A stretch of DNA of 63,150 bases from Solirubrobacterales bacterium (GTDB taxonomy: Bacteria; Actinomycetota; Thermoleophilia; Solirubrobacterales; 70-9): the NCBI GenBank assembly GCA_020438295.1, contig JAGQUV010000008.1, forward strand, positions 1 through 63,150. The letters are read 5' to 3'. Positions 41,234-49,980 of this stretch are shown in pieces. The first letter of the stretch is position 1. Each line of letters opens with the position of its first letter. The notes beneath the pieces were generated by a model. It made no database searches and had not been told where the DNA came from. It was given only the letters and a program-made list of their open reading frames with translations. The position numbers and the translations under genes are program-made.

Positions 41234-43474
41234 TCACCTCTTCTTGATCGGCGCGTATTCGGCCATCAGTTTTCGCTCGGTCCCGTCACTGGCGAATTTC
41301 ACGATAATCACCCCGCCGGACTCGGCGCCGATCACTACGCCGTCGCCGAAAGAGGCGTGCACCACGTCGTCCCCGACCGCCACCTCGAGCGGTGTCGAGG
41401 GCTGAATCGGGTCGGCGCCGCCGGCCGCCCGGCCGCGACTTGGGGCCACGCCGGGCGCCTGGTAGCTCCTGACCTGACCGCCGCCGCTCCTGCCTCCGAC
41501 CCCGGAGGCCCCGACTGCCGTTCCCTGATGGTGAGTCAGTCCGGGCGGCAGCTCGTCCAGGAACCGGGACGGAACTGCCGGCTCGGACTGGCCGCCATAG
41601 ATCCGGCGCGAGCGGGCGGCGGTCATGTAAAGCCGCTCACGGGCACGGGTGATGCCGACGTAACAGAGCCGGCGCTCCTCTTCCTCTTCGCCTTCATCCA
41701 GCGCCCTGGAATGGGGAAAGACGCCGTCCTCGCAGCCGACGATGAAGACCGTGTCGAATTCGAGGCCCTTGGCATTGTGCAGGGTCATCAGGGTCAGCAG
41801 CGACTCGTCGGTCTGAAGCTTGTCCTGGTCCGTATACAGAGATACCTGCTGCAGGAACTCCTCCAGCGGGGGCACCTCGCTCTCACCCTCGATCTGGCGG
41901 TTCGTGTCGAATTCGGCCGCCACGCCGATGAACTCCCGCAGGTTCTCGACCCGGCCTTCCGCTTCGATGGTCCGCTCCGCCTCGAGCGAGTCGAAATACC
42001 CGGTCTCGACCAGCACCGCCTCGAGGACTTCGGCAACCGGGTCCCGCTCCGACCGGGCCTGCAGGCCGGCCATCGTGTGCTGGAACTCGGAAATGGCCCG
42101 GATCGCCGCAGTCGCCAGTCCGGGAACGGCCTCGGGGGACTGGGCCACGTCCCAGATGTCGTCGCCGGTCGTATTCGCGAATGCCAGCAAACGCGACTGG
42201 CTGGTGTTGCCGATCCCGCGCCGCGGTGAGTTGACGATCCGGCTGAACGCCACGGAATCTGCCGGGTTGGACAGATACTGGAGGTAGGCGACTGCGTCCT
42301 TGATCTCGGCCCGGTCGTAGAACTTGGTCCCGCCGATCACCTGGTACGGGGTACCGAACCGGACCAGAGTGTCCTCGAGGACACGGCTCATCGCGTTGGT
42401 TCGGTAGAAGACCGCGATCCGGTCGACCTCCGCCCCTTCGTCTTCGACCAGGCGCTCCACCTCACCGGCGACCCACCGGGCCTCCTCGTGTTCGTCGGCC
42501 AGGCGGACCACTTCGATTTCGTCGCCCTGTCCGGCCTCGGTCCAGAGCTTCTTCGGCCGGCGGTCCCGGTTCACCTCGACCACGGCGTTGGCCGCCGAGA
42601 GGATCGTCTGGGTGGAACGGTAGTTCTGCTCGAGCTTGACCACGCGGGCGTCGCCGAAGTCCTTCTCGAACTCGAGGATGTTGCGTATGTCGGCATGGCG
42701 GAAGCCGTAGATCGACTGGTCCTCGTCGCCGACCACGGTCAGGTTGCGGTGTTCCCCGCAGAGCAGGGTCAGCAACCGGTACTGGGCGTGGTTGGTGTCC
42801 TGGTACTCGTCGACCAGCACGTAGCGGAAGGCCCGGCGCCAGCGCTCCCGGACCGACTCGAAAAGCTCCAGCACGTTGACCGTCCGGACGAGCAGGTCGT
42901 CGAAGTCCATCGCGTTGCTTTCCATCATGCGCTTCTCATAGAGCTCGTAGACGGAGCCGACCGTCTCCTCGAACCAGGAGCCCTGGCGCTCGTTGTACGA
43001 GACCGAGTCGAGCAGCTCGTTCTTGGCCCCGGAGATCGCCGATCGTACCGCCCGCGGCGGAAACCGCTTTGGATCGACATCCAGCTCCTCCATGACCCGT
43101 TTGATCATGCGCAGCGAATCCGCCTCGTCATAGATCGTGAACGAGCGGGCGTAGCCCAGCTTCTCGGCATCGGCTCTCAGCATCCGGGCGCAGGCAGAAT
43201 GAAAGGTCGTGACCCACATCGCGTTCGCCCGCCGGCCGACCAGCCGCTCTACCCTGTCCCGCATCTCGGCCGCGGCACGATTGGTGAAGGTGATCGCCAG
43301 GATCTCGCCGGGTCTGGCCCTGCCGGTGGCCAACAGGTTGGCTATCCGGTGGGTCAGCACCCGGGTCTTGCCGGAGCCGGCACCTGCGACGACCAGCAGC
43401 GGCCCGTCTCCGTACTCGACCGCCTCCCGCTGCGGCGGGTTGAGCCCTTCGACGGTGTTGGCAACGGCCTCCAC
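41234..43474 (-). CDS. pcrA: ATP-dependent DNA helicase UvrD/PcrA
   Basis: Superfamily 1A 3'-5' helicase acting in repair and removal of RecA or stalled polymerase. Walker A VVAGAGSGKTRVL near residue 28, motif II VLVDEYQDTN near 225, motif III GDEDQSIYGFRHAD near 245, and motifs V/VI TLHNAKGLEFDTVF and YVGITRARERL near 560-620. A glycine-rich linker precedes a C-terminal Tudor-like region (about 690-740, VGDDVVHASFGDGVV) as in PcrA. I choose the GTG at 43474, 6 nt after TATCCT, giving a leaderless start; a TTG at 43477 is the alternative. 746 residues. Confidence 0.94.
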   Translation of the reverse strand: MEAVANTVEGLNPPQREAVEYGDGPLLVVAGAGSGKTRVLTHRIANLLATGRARPGEILAITFTNRAAAEMRDRVERLVGRRANAMWVTTFHSACARMLRADAEKLGYARSFTIYDEADSLRMIKRVMEELDVDPKRFPPRAVRSAISGAKNELLDSVSYNERQGSWFEETVGSVYELYEKRMMESNAMDFDDLLVRTVNVLELFESVRERWRRAFRYVLVDEYQDTNHAQYRLLTLLCGEHRNLTVVGDEDQSIYGFRHADIRNILEFEKDFGDARVVKLEQNYRSTQTILSAANAVVEVNRDRRPKKLWTEAGQGDEIEVVRLADEHEEARWVAGEVERLVEDEGAEVDRIAVFYRTNAMSRVLEDTLVRFGTPYQVIGGTKFYDRAEIKDAVAYLQYLSNPADSVAFSRIVNSPRRGIGNTSQSRLLAFANTTGDDIWDVAQSPEAVPGLATAAIRAISEFQHTMAGLQARSERDPVAEVLEAVLVETGYFDSLEAERTIEAEGRVENLREFIGVAAEFDTNRQIEGESEVPPLEEFLQQVSLYTDQDKLQTDESLLTLMTLHNAKGLEFDTVFIVGCEDGVFPHSRALDEGEEEEERRLCYVGITRARERLYMTAARSRRIYGGQSEPAVPSRFLDELPPGLTHHQGTAVGASGVGGRSGGGQVRSYQAPGVAPSRGRAAGGADPIQPSTPLEVAVGDDVVHASFGDGVVIGAESGGVIIVKFASDGTERKLMAEYAPIKKR

Positions 43475-43480
43475 CAAACG

Positions 43481-43486
43481 AGGATA
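43481..43486 (-). promoter_or_regulatory. -10 box of pcrA-folD
   Basis: TATCCT on the minus strand, 6 nt before the GTG at 43474, without a ribosome site. Confidence 0.42.
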
Positions 43487-43549
43487 TATGTCGGTCCGGC
43501 GGGCCGGGACCGCAGATCAGACCGGCGCCGGCAGGGCAGGTTGTCCGGG

Positions 43550-44266
43550 TCAGCCTCCGGCCGACGACCGCCCGCGCCGCGGTCCCGGGCCCGGATCGTC
43601 GCCCGCCGGGCCGTCGTTGCCGGAGAGTTCGGCCACCTGCGCCTCGAGCTCCTTGATCCTCGCCGAAAGCGACTTGACTGCGTCCTGGACCGGGTCGGGA
43701 AGGTGGATCCAGTCGGTGTCGGGTCCCTCCGGCCTGCGCCCCTCCACCTTGACCGGATGCCCGGGGTTGCCGACCACGGTCGAACAGGCCGGCACGTCTT
43801 CCACTACCACCGAGTTGGCTCCGATCTTCGCCCCGTGCCCGACCGTTATCGGACCGAGCAGCTTGGCCCCGGACCCGATCGTGACGTTGTCTTCCACGGT
43901 CGGATGGCGTTTGCCCGCCTGAAAGCCGGTCCCCCCGAGGGTCACTCCCTGGTACAGCGTCACGTCGTCACCGATCTCTGCGGTCTCGCCGATCACCACC
44001 CCGGAACCGTGGTCGATGAAGAACCCGCTCCCGATCGTCGCCCCCGGGTGGATCTCGATCCCGGTGACCGCCCGGCAGAGGTAGGAAATCGCGAACGGAA
44101 CCAGCGGAATCGACTGCCGGTGGAGCCGGTGCGCGATCCGGTGCGCGAGAACGGCCTGGACCCCCGGCCACGTGGCCAGGATCTCGACCGTCGAAGCGTT
44201 GGCCGTGGCCGGGTCGCGCCCCCGGGCCGCCGCGACATGAGCGCCGATCTCGCCAGAGACGGTCAT
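43550..44266 (-). CDS. cysE: Serine O-acetyltransferase
   Basis: Acetylates serine with acetyl-CoA, the first step of cysteine synthesis. Left-handed beta-helix hexapeptide repeats: [59 protein letters not shown] and [16 protein letters not shown], about residues 70-170. The C-terminal 65 residues form an extra charged helix and disordered tail ([17 protein letters not shown]). The 238-residue length and short N-terminus fit the EpsC/SatA-like type. ATG at 44266 overlaps the cysK stop (ATGA). The pair encodes consecutive enzymes. Confidence 0.93.
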   Translation of the reverse strand: MTVSGEIGAHVAAARGRDPATANASTVEILATWPGVQAVLAHRIAHRLHRQSIPLVPFAISYLCRAVTGIEIHPGATIGSGFFIDHGSGVVIGETAEIGDDVTLYQGVTLGGTGFQAGKRHPTVEDNVTIGSGAKLLGPITVGHGAKIGANSVVVEDVPACSTVVGNPGHPVKVEGRRPEGPDTDWIHLPDPVQDAVKSLSARIKELEAQVAELSGNDGPAGDDPGPGPRRGRSSAGG

Positions 44267-45183
44267 TGGACGAAGAACGGAAGTGACATGTAGCGGTCGC
44301 CTGAATCGCAGACCACGGTCACCACGCGACCGCCTTCCAGCTCCGGCCTGCGGGCCAGTTCAAGGGCGGCGTGGACGTTTGCTCCGGCCGAAATGCCGCC
44401 GAGGATTCCCTCGCGACCGGCCAGCAGGCGCGCGGTGGTCAACGCGTCTTCGTCACTCACCGGGAGTACCTCGTCGAGCAGGTCCAGGTCGAGCACGTCC
44501 GGGACGAACCCGGCCCCGATTCCCTGTATCCGGTGCGGGCCGCCGCGTCCACCGGCCAGCACCGGCGAAGAGGCCGGCTCCACCGCGACGATCCGGGCCT
44601 TTGACCCCTGTTCCTTCAGGTATCTGGCGACCCCGGTGATCGTGCCGCCGGTTCCCACGCCGCAGACAAACGCGTCTATTTCGCCGTGCGTGTCGTCCCA
44701 GATCTCGGGACCGGTTGTACGGAAGTGGGCCTGTGGATTGGCCGGGTTCGAGAACTGCTGCGGCATGTAGCCGTCCCTCTGTTCACGAATCCGCGTGGCC
44801 AGGTCGACCGCCTCGTCCATGCCGCCGAGTGACGGGGTCTCCTCGACCTCGGCGCCATACGCGCGTAACAGCTTGGCCCTTTCGCGGCTCATGCCTTCGG
44901 GCATGGTCAGGACGAGTTCGTAGTCCCGCGCCGCGCAGATCATCGCCAGCGCGATGCCCGTGTTGCCGCTGGTCGGCTCGACGATCACCGACTCGCCCCG
45001 GACCAGGTCGCCATGGGCCTCGGCTGCGCCGATCATCGCCGCGCCGATCCGGTCCTTGACCGACCCTCCGGGGTTGAAGTACTCGAGCTTGGCGCACACC
45101 TCGGCGCCCAGGCCGTGGCCGATCCGGGCCAGTGAGACCAGAGGGGTGCCACCGACCGTGGCTGAGGCCTGCGGCGCGATCAA
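44263..45183 (-). CDS. cysK: Cysteine synthase A
   Basis: PLP enzyme (fold type II) exchanging acetate of O-acetylserine for sulfide. PLP lysine in [15 protein letters not shown] near residue 43, substrate loop [14 protein letters not shown] near 67, and the phosphate-binding [11 protein letters not shown] near 175; [20 protein letters not shown] near 255. The length of 306 residues is normal. The TTG start at 45183 overlaps the stop of the upstream Rrf2 gene (TTGA), so all three genes Rrf2-cysK-cysE are likely translationally coupled. Confidence 0.95.
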   Translation of the reverse strand: MIAPQASATVGGTPLVSLARIGHGLGAEVCAKLEYFNPGGSVKDRIGAAMIGAAEAHGDLVRGESVIVEPTSGNTGIALAMICAARDYELVLTMPEGMSRERAKLLRAYGAEVEETPSLGGMDEAVDLATRIREQRDGYMPQQFSNPANPQAHFRTTGPEIWDDTHGEIDAFVCGVGTGGTITGVARYLKEQGSKARIVAVEPASSPVLAGGRGGPHRIQGIGAGFVPDVLDLDLLDEVLPVSDEDALTTARLLAGREGILGGISAGANVHAALELARRPELEGGRVVTVVCDSGDRYMSLPFFVQ

Positions 45184-45578
45184 ATGAAGTACATCCTCGA
45201 AGCGGCGTCTTCCGACTCGCGCCGTTCGATGTCGGCGATCGTGGTCTCGCTGAAGACCTCCCGCAGCGCCTCAACGCCGTCGGCCCAGATTCCACCCGCC
45301 TCGTCGGCCTCCTGCCCGACCCTCCCGTCGAGTGCCTGGACCACCTCCAGGACGGTGATCTCTTCCGGCGGACGCGAGAGCGTGTACCCGCCCTTGCTGC
45401 CGCGATGGCTGCTCAACAGGCCGGACCTCCTCAGGGTGGAGAAGAGCTGCTCCAGGAACTGGTCGGGAATGTCGCGGCGCTCGGCCAGCTCCTTGACCGG
45501 CATCGGGCGGTCACCGGAGCGGGCCAGCTCGGCCATCGCGACGACGGCGTAGCGGGACTTGGAAGTGACCGAGATCAC
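45180..45578 (-). CDS. Rrf2-family regulator, CymR-like
   Basis: A 132-residue winged-helix repressor of the Rrf2 family: SKSRYAVVAMAELARS at the N-terminus, then the recognition region RRDIPDQFLEQLFSTLRRSGLLSSHRGSKGGY (in two parts, about 34-66). The Fe-S cysteines that define IscR-type members are absent: no Cys occurs in the protein. In Bacillus, CymR of this family lacks a cluster and senses cysteine status by binding CysK. Here the gene is fused by overlap to cysK and cysE, so a cysteine-metabolism repressor is a well-supported inference. GTG start at 45578, possibly leaderless (TAGAAC 6 nt upstream). Confidence 0.85.
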   Translation of the reverse strand: MISVTSKSRYAVVAMAELARSGDRPMPVKELAERRDIPDQFLEQLFSTLRRSGLLSSHRGSKGGYTLSRPPEEITVLEVVQALDGRVGQEADEAGGIWADGVEALREVFSETTIADIERRESEDAASRMYFI

Positions 45579-45623
45579 CCTTCAGTTCTACAACACCGGC
45601 GGCGACAAGCGCGGTAAAGGCAG

Positions 45624-47024
45624 TCAGGAACGCCCGGTTCCGGGCTCGTCCGATGCGATCCGCTCGCGCGCCGCGGCGATCCGCTGCAGCGTGGGCGCGC
45701 GACCGAGCGCGGCCACCGACTCGAATATCCCGGGAGATACGGTCGTCCCGGTGATCGCCACCCGGATCGGCTGATAGACTTTGCCCGGCTTGAGGCCGAG
45801 ACGGTCGGGGACCGGGCCGAGCGCCGTTTCGACTGCTTCCGGGTCGAACTCCCCGAGTTCGCCGAGCGCCTCCCCGGCCGCCCGCAACGCCTCCCCCGCA
45901 TCGCCTTTCATCACCTTCCGCCAGGCCTTCTCATCTTCGACCGGAGGCTCGAACAGGAACCGGATCAGGGGCCAGACCTCGGCCAGGGTCTGAGCCTTCT
46001 CCTGGGCGATCCGGCAGGCGGCCCGCAGCTGTTCGTCGGCCTCGCGCCCGAGGAAAGTGGCGACCGTCGTCGTGTAGTCGGACAGGTCCATCTCCCGCAT
46101 GTAGCGGCCGTTCATCCAGCGCAGTTTCTTCTCATCGAACACGGCCGACGCCCGCCTGACGTCCTCCGGCCGGAACCGCCTGACCAGTTCTGCCGTGTCG
46201 AGCAGGGTCTCGTCGTCCCCGGGGCCCCAGCCGAGCAGAGCCACGTAGTTGCGTACCGCCTCGGGCAGGTAGCCGCGCTCGCGGAGCTCCTGCACCGAGG
46301 CGGCTCCGTGCCGCTTGGACAGCTTCTTGCCGTCGGGACCGTGGAGCAGCGGCACATGAGCGTAACGGGGAGCCTCGTGGCCGAGCGCCCCCAGGACCAG
46401 CAGCTGTTTCGGGGTGTTCGAGAGATGGTCGTCTCCCCTGATCACCTCGGTGATCTCCATGGCCGCGTCGTCCACCGCGACGGCGAAGTTGTACAGCACC
46501 GAGCCGTCGCCCCTCGCGATCACGAAGTCGTCGAAGCTCCGGTTGGGGAACCGGACCTCTCCCCTGACCAGGTCGTCGACCACCGTCTCCCCTTCGTCCG
46601 GGACCCGCAGACGGATCGCTCCATCGGCTTCACCGTCGCCGGCCACCGGTCCGCGATAGCCGCGGTCGCTGCCGTACCGCTCTTTCCAGGCCTTCACGTC
46701 CTCGGCCGTGGACCGGTCCCGGTAGGCCGCTCCGCTTTCCAGCAAGCGCTCAAGCGCAGCCCGGTGGCCGGCCGCCTGCTCGAGCTGCGAAACCGGTCCC
46801 TCGTCCCATTCGATCCCCAGCCACCGGAGGGCGTCGAGGATCTGGTCGACGTTTTCGGCGGTGGAGCGCTCGAGGTCGGTGTCTTCGATCCTGAGCACGA
46901 GCGTGCCGTGCGAATGCCTGGCCGCCAGCCAGTTGTAAAGTGCCGTCCTGGCTCCGCCGATGTGCAAGGCACCGGTGGGCGAAGGGGCGAATCTAACTCG
47001 GAGGTCACTCTCGGCAATGCTCAT
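45624..47024 (-). CDS. gltX: Glutamyl-tRNA synthetase
   Basis: Class I aminoacyl-tRNA synthetase charging tRNA(Glu), and probably also tRNA(Gln) for GatCAB amidation since gatCAB is present. HIGH-type motif FAPSPTGALHIGGARTAL near residue 12, KLSKRHGAASVQEL near 240, and the C-terminal helical anticodon domain (about 300-466). The ATG at 47024 gives MSIAESDLRVRFAPSP; a GTG at 47042 adds six residues. Its 5' end overlaps the divergent nfo gene by 8 nt (47017-47024), so its promoter must lie inside nfo. No Shine-Dalgarno is seen. 466 residues. Confidence 0.95.
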   Translation of the reverse strand: MSIAESDLRVRFAPSPTGALHIGGARTALYNWLAARHSHGTLVLRIEDTDLERSTAENVDQILDALRWLGIEWDEGPVSQLEQAAGHRAALERLLESGAAYRDRSTAEDVKAWKERYGSDRGYRGPVAGDGEADGAIRLRVPDEGETVVDDLVRGEVRFPNRSFDDFVIARGDGSVLYNFAVAVDDAAMEITEVIRGDDHLSNTPKQLLVLGALGHEAPRYAHVPLLHGPDGKKLSKRHGAASVQELRERGYLPEAVRNYVALLGWGPGDDETLLDTAELVRRFRPEDVRRASAVFDEKKLRWMNGRYMREMDLSDYTTTVATFLGREADEQLRAACRIAQEKAQTLAEVWPLIRFLFEPPVEDEKAWRKVMKGDAGEALRAAGEALGELGEFDPEAVETALGPVPDRLGLKPGKVYQPIRVAITGTTVSPGIFESVAALGRAPTLQRIAAARERIASDEPGTGRS

Positions 47025-47901
47025 CGGTGCCCATGTTTCCACAGCCGGCGGGCTGGCGAAGGCGGTGGCCCGCGGCGAGCAACTCGGCTGCGACTCGATT
47101 CAGATCTTCAACCAGAGCCCGCGGATGTGGCGGCCGACCGCCTATGGAGAAGAGGACTTCGCCGCCTTCCGGGAGGCGATGGACAGGTCCCGGGTATCCG
47201 CCGTGATCATCCACGCGGTGTACCTGATCAACTGCGCCACGCCCGACCGGACGCTGCGCAGGAAATCGCTCGCCTCGCTGACCCACGCGCTGCGGATCGG
47301 CGACGCAATCAATGCCACCGGCGTCGTGCTCCACCCGGGCGCCCGCAAGGACGCTCCGCTCGGGCCGGCGATCGGGCGGGCCGGAAAGGTGATCGGAGCC
47401 GCGGTCGCTGAATCCGAGGCCTGTCCGGTGCTGATCGAGCAGATGGCGGGACACGCGGGGATCCTCGGCCACACATTCGACGAGATCGCGGCCCTGACCG
47501 AGGCCGCGGGCGGTGGAGACCGGGTCGGCATGTGCCTGGACTCGTGCCATCTCTTTGTCAGCGGCTACGACATCACGACGATCGGCGCGATCGGCGACGT
47601 TCTCGACGAGGCCGACGCCAAGGTCGGGCTGGACCGCCTCCGGGCGCTGCACATCAACGACTCGAAGGTCCCGTTCGGGGCCAACCTGGACCGGCATGAG
47701 AACCTCGGCAAAGGTGAGATCGGCGGCCGCTCGCTCGGACTGTTCCTGTCCGAGCCGCGATTCGAAGGGCTGGTCGCGACCCTGGAGACCCCGGGGCCGG
47801 CCAAACAGGGCCCGGTTAGGGGCGACATCGCCTACGCCCGCAGGCTCCGCAGCCTGGGAGTCAAGGCCCGGGACCGGTCCCGGGCCGGCTCGTCGGGATG
47901 A
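47017..47901 (+). CDS. nfo: Endonuclease IV (AP endonuclease)
   Basis: Zn-dependent repair nuclease cutting 5' of abasic sites. Three-metal TIM barrel with LIGAHVSTAGGLAKAV at the start, IFNQSPRMWRP near residue 30, HAVYLINCATPD near 66, LHPGARKD near 104, VLIEQMAGHAGILG near 139, MCLDSCHLFVSGYD near 172, and HINDSKVPFGANLDRHENLGKGEIG (near 210-235, in two stretches) with the conserved His/Asp/Glu ligands. 294 residues from the ATG at 47017; GGAGG lies 12 nt upstream, longer than ideal. It is head to head with gltX and overlaps it by 8 nt. Confidence 0.93.
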   Translation: MLIGAHVSTAGGLAKAVARGEQLGCDSIQIFNQSPRMWRPTAYGEEDFAAFREAMDRSRVSAVIIHAVYLINCATPDRTLRRKSLASLTHALRIGDAINATGVVLHPGARKDAPLGPAIGRAGKVIGAAVAESEACPVLIEQMAGHAGILGHTFDEIAALTEAAGGGDRVGMCLDSCHLFVSGYDITTIGAIGDVLDEADAKVGLDRLRALHINDSKVPFGANLDRHENLGKGEIGGRSLGLFLSEPRFEGLVATLETPGPAKQGPVRGDIAYARRLRSLGVKARDRSRAGSSG

Positions 47902-47966
47902 GTCGAAGGTCCGGTGGGCGGTTACACTGCGCCGGAGCCGGCAAGCACACCAACGAGGAGGTCTGA

Positions 47967-49388
47967 ATGGCAGACGACAAGAAGGCGGACAAGACCCCGG
48001 ATCTGGAGCAGGTCAGGGACGTAGCCGAAGCCGCAAAGGCCAAGATGCTGGCCGAGACCTTCTTCACCACACCGGCTCCCGACCACGAGATTCCCGCGCA
48101 CGGGGTAGATCCGAGGGCGGCGCTCGAAGTGCTGCAGAGCGAGATGATGCTCGACAGCCGGCCGGACAAGAACCTGGCCACGTTTGTCACCACCTGGATG
48201 GAGCCCGAGGGGCGTCAGGTGATCAGCGAGAACCTCCACCGCAACTACATCGACCACGCCGAATACCCGCGCACGGCCGAGATCTCCAAACGCTGCGTCA
48301 GGATCCTCCACAACCTGTTCCACGGCGAGGGAGAACCCGAAGCGCCAGGTGCCGCCTGCGCCGGCTCCTCGGAGGCGGTCATGCTCGGCGCCCTGGCCAT
48401 GAAGTGGCGCTGGAAGGCCGCCCGCGGGAAGGCCGGCAAGTCCGACGCCAAGCCCAACCTCGTCTATGGCGCCGACGTCCACGTCGTCTGGGACAAGTTC
48501 TGCCGCTACTTCGACGTGGAGCCTCGCCAGGTGAATCTTCCCAAGGGCAAGACCACGGTCGGTCCGGAAGAGCTCCGGCCCCAGATCGACGAGAACACGA
48601 TCGGCGTCGTCGCGGTGGTCGGCACGACCTTCACCGGTGAATGCGACGACGTGGAGGGCATCGACCGGATGCTGACCGAGCTCAAGGGCGAGGGCCTGGA
48701 CGTCCCCATGCACATTGACGGCGCCAGCGGAGGTTTCGTATTCCCGTTCACCCACCCAGATTTCGCCTGGGACTTCCGGCTCGAATCAGTCAAGTCGGTC
48801 AACGTATCCGGCCACAAGTTCGGCCTGGTCTACCCGGGGGTCGGTTGGCTCGTCTTCCGCGACGGCGACCAGTTGCCCGAGGATCTGGTCTTCTACGAGG
48901 ACTACCTGGGCCAGAAGGACGCCACCTTCACGCTCAACTTCTCCGGCAGCTCGTCGTTCATCCTGGCTCAGTACTACATCCTGATCCGCGCCGGCCGGTC
49001 CGGTTTCGAATCGGTGATGCGGGCGATGACCATGAACCGGGACACGCTCGCGCGCGAGCTCGCAGCCGAGGATTCGCTGACGGTCTACGAACCCGGGGAC
49101 CGTCCCCTGCTGCCGCTGGTGATCGCCCAGGTCAACGATGACGAGCCGTTCACCGGGACCGATCTGGTCGGGGAACTGGCCCGCCGGCGGGGTTGGCTCG
49201 TCCCGGCATACCACCTGCCGCCGGACAACCAGGACCAGCAGATCATGAGGATGCTGGTCAAGGGAAACCAGACCAGGGAGATGGTCGAAGCGCTGACCGC
49301 CGACTTCCGGACATCGATCGAGTACCTGAGGAAGCGCGGCCCGGCCAAGGGGCCGAAGCCGAACGTGCACACCGGACATCACTACTAA
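47967..49388 (+). CDS. gad: Glutamate decarboxylase
   Basis: PLP enzyme turning glutamate to GABA with proton uptake. Group II decarboxylase: CAGSSEAVMLGALAMKWRW near residue 130, VVGTTFTGECDDVEGID near 215, MHIDGASGGFVFPF near 245 with the cofactor Asp, and PLP lysine in NVSGHKFGLVYPGVGW near 278. The N-terminus has a charged helix and the C-terminus ends NVHTGHHY; residue numbers near 473 total are as in GadB-type enzymes. A strong GAGGAGG ribosome site lies 5 nt before the ATG, one of the best in the window. No GABA/glutamate antiporter is adjacent, so whether it supports acid resistance or GABA supply is open. Confidence 0.92.
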   Translation: MADDKKADKTPDLEQVRDVAEAAKAKMLAETFFTTPAPDHEIPAHGVDPRAALEVLQSEMMLDSRPDKNLATFVTTWMEPEGRQVISENLHRNYIDHAEYPRTAEISKRCVRILHNLFHGEGEPEAPGAACAGSSEAVMLGALAMKWRWKAARGKAGKSDAKPNLVYGADVHVVWDKFCRYFDVEPRQVNLPKGKTTVGPEELRPQIDENTIGVVAVVGTTFTGECDDVEGIDRMLTELKGEGLDVPMHIDGASGGFVFPFTHPDFAWDFRLESVKSVNVSGHKFGLVYPGVGWLVFRDGDQLPEDLVFYEDYLGQKDATFTLNFSGSSSFILAQYYILIRAGRSGFESVMRAMTMNRDTLARELAAEDSLTVYEPGDRPLLPLVIAQVNDDEPFTGTDLVGELARRRGWLVPAYHLPPDNQDQQIMRMLVKGNQTREMVEALTADFRTSIEYLRKRGPAKGPKPNVHTGHHY

Positions 49389-49439
49389 CCACCACTAACC
49401 GCCGACCGGCGTTGGTGCCGGCGGCGAGCCGGACGGCGC

Positions 49440-49916
49440 TCAGTCGCCCTGGGCGACTCCGCTGTTCGCGGACGGGACGATCATCACCGGCCGTTTGGCG
49501 TGCTGGCTCACCGCGGTCGCCACACTGCCCTTGAGCACGTACGAGATCCCCGTCCGGCCGTGTGAGCCGAGCACGATCAGGGCTGCGTCGTGATCGTCGG
49601 CGACCTCGAGGATGGTCGACCAGACCGACTGCCGGCGTGCCTTGTCGATCGTGTTCACCTCGAAACCTGCTTCGCGGGCCAGCGCCGCCCCCTCTTCGGC
49701 GGTTTCGTGGGCGGCACGGGCCAGTTCATCGTCGGTCTTCTCTATCTCGGCACCCGCTACCCCGACCGGGCCCATCGCGATCGCCTCGACCGGCTCCCAG
49801 ACCGTCAGCACGCAGGCCGGGCGTGGAGCCAGCACCAGTCCCGCCTGGTGGATCGCGTCACGGGCGAATTCCGAGCCGTCGTAGGCGATGAGGATTGAGC
49901 TTCGGGGTTCGGACAT
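49440..49916 (-). CDS. Universal stress protein (UspA family)
   Basis: A 158-residue single-domain Usp fold: ILIAYDGSEFARDAI at the N-terminus, and the ATP-binding signature G-x2-G-x9-G-S in VLGSHGRTGISYVLKGSVATAV near residue 125, so it is likely nucleotide-binding. The chosen ATG at 49916 has AGGAGG at 5 nt; a longer frame upstream is not credible. It converges with gad (stop at 49388) and follows the acyl-CoA dehydrogenase by 64 nt in the same direction. Confidence 0.9.
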   Translation of the reverse strand: MSEPRSSILIAYDGSEFARDAIHQAGLVLAPRPACVLTVWEPVEAIAMGPVGVAGAEIEKTDDELARAAHETAEEGAALAREAGFEVNTIDKARRQSVWSTILEVADDHDAALIVLGSHGRTGISYVLKGSVATAVSQHAKRPVMIVPSANSGVAQGD

Positions 49917-49980
49917 GCCGCCCTCCTGTCGGTTGGTCGCAGCTATGCGGTTCGGGCCAATCGTACCGACCCGCATTCGG

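Noticed and set aside
49398..49424. Hairpin between gad and uspA as a terminator
   Set aside because: Only a 6-bp outer stem and a 14-nt loop, no T tract; too weak to call.
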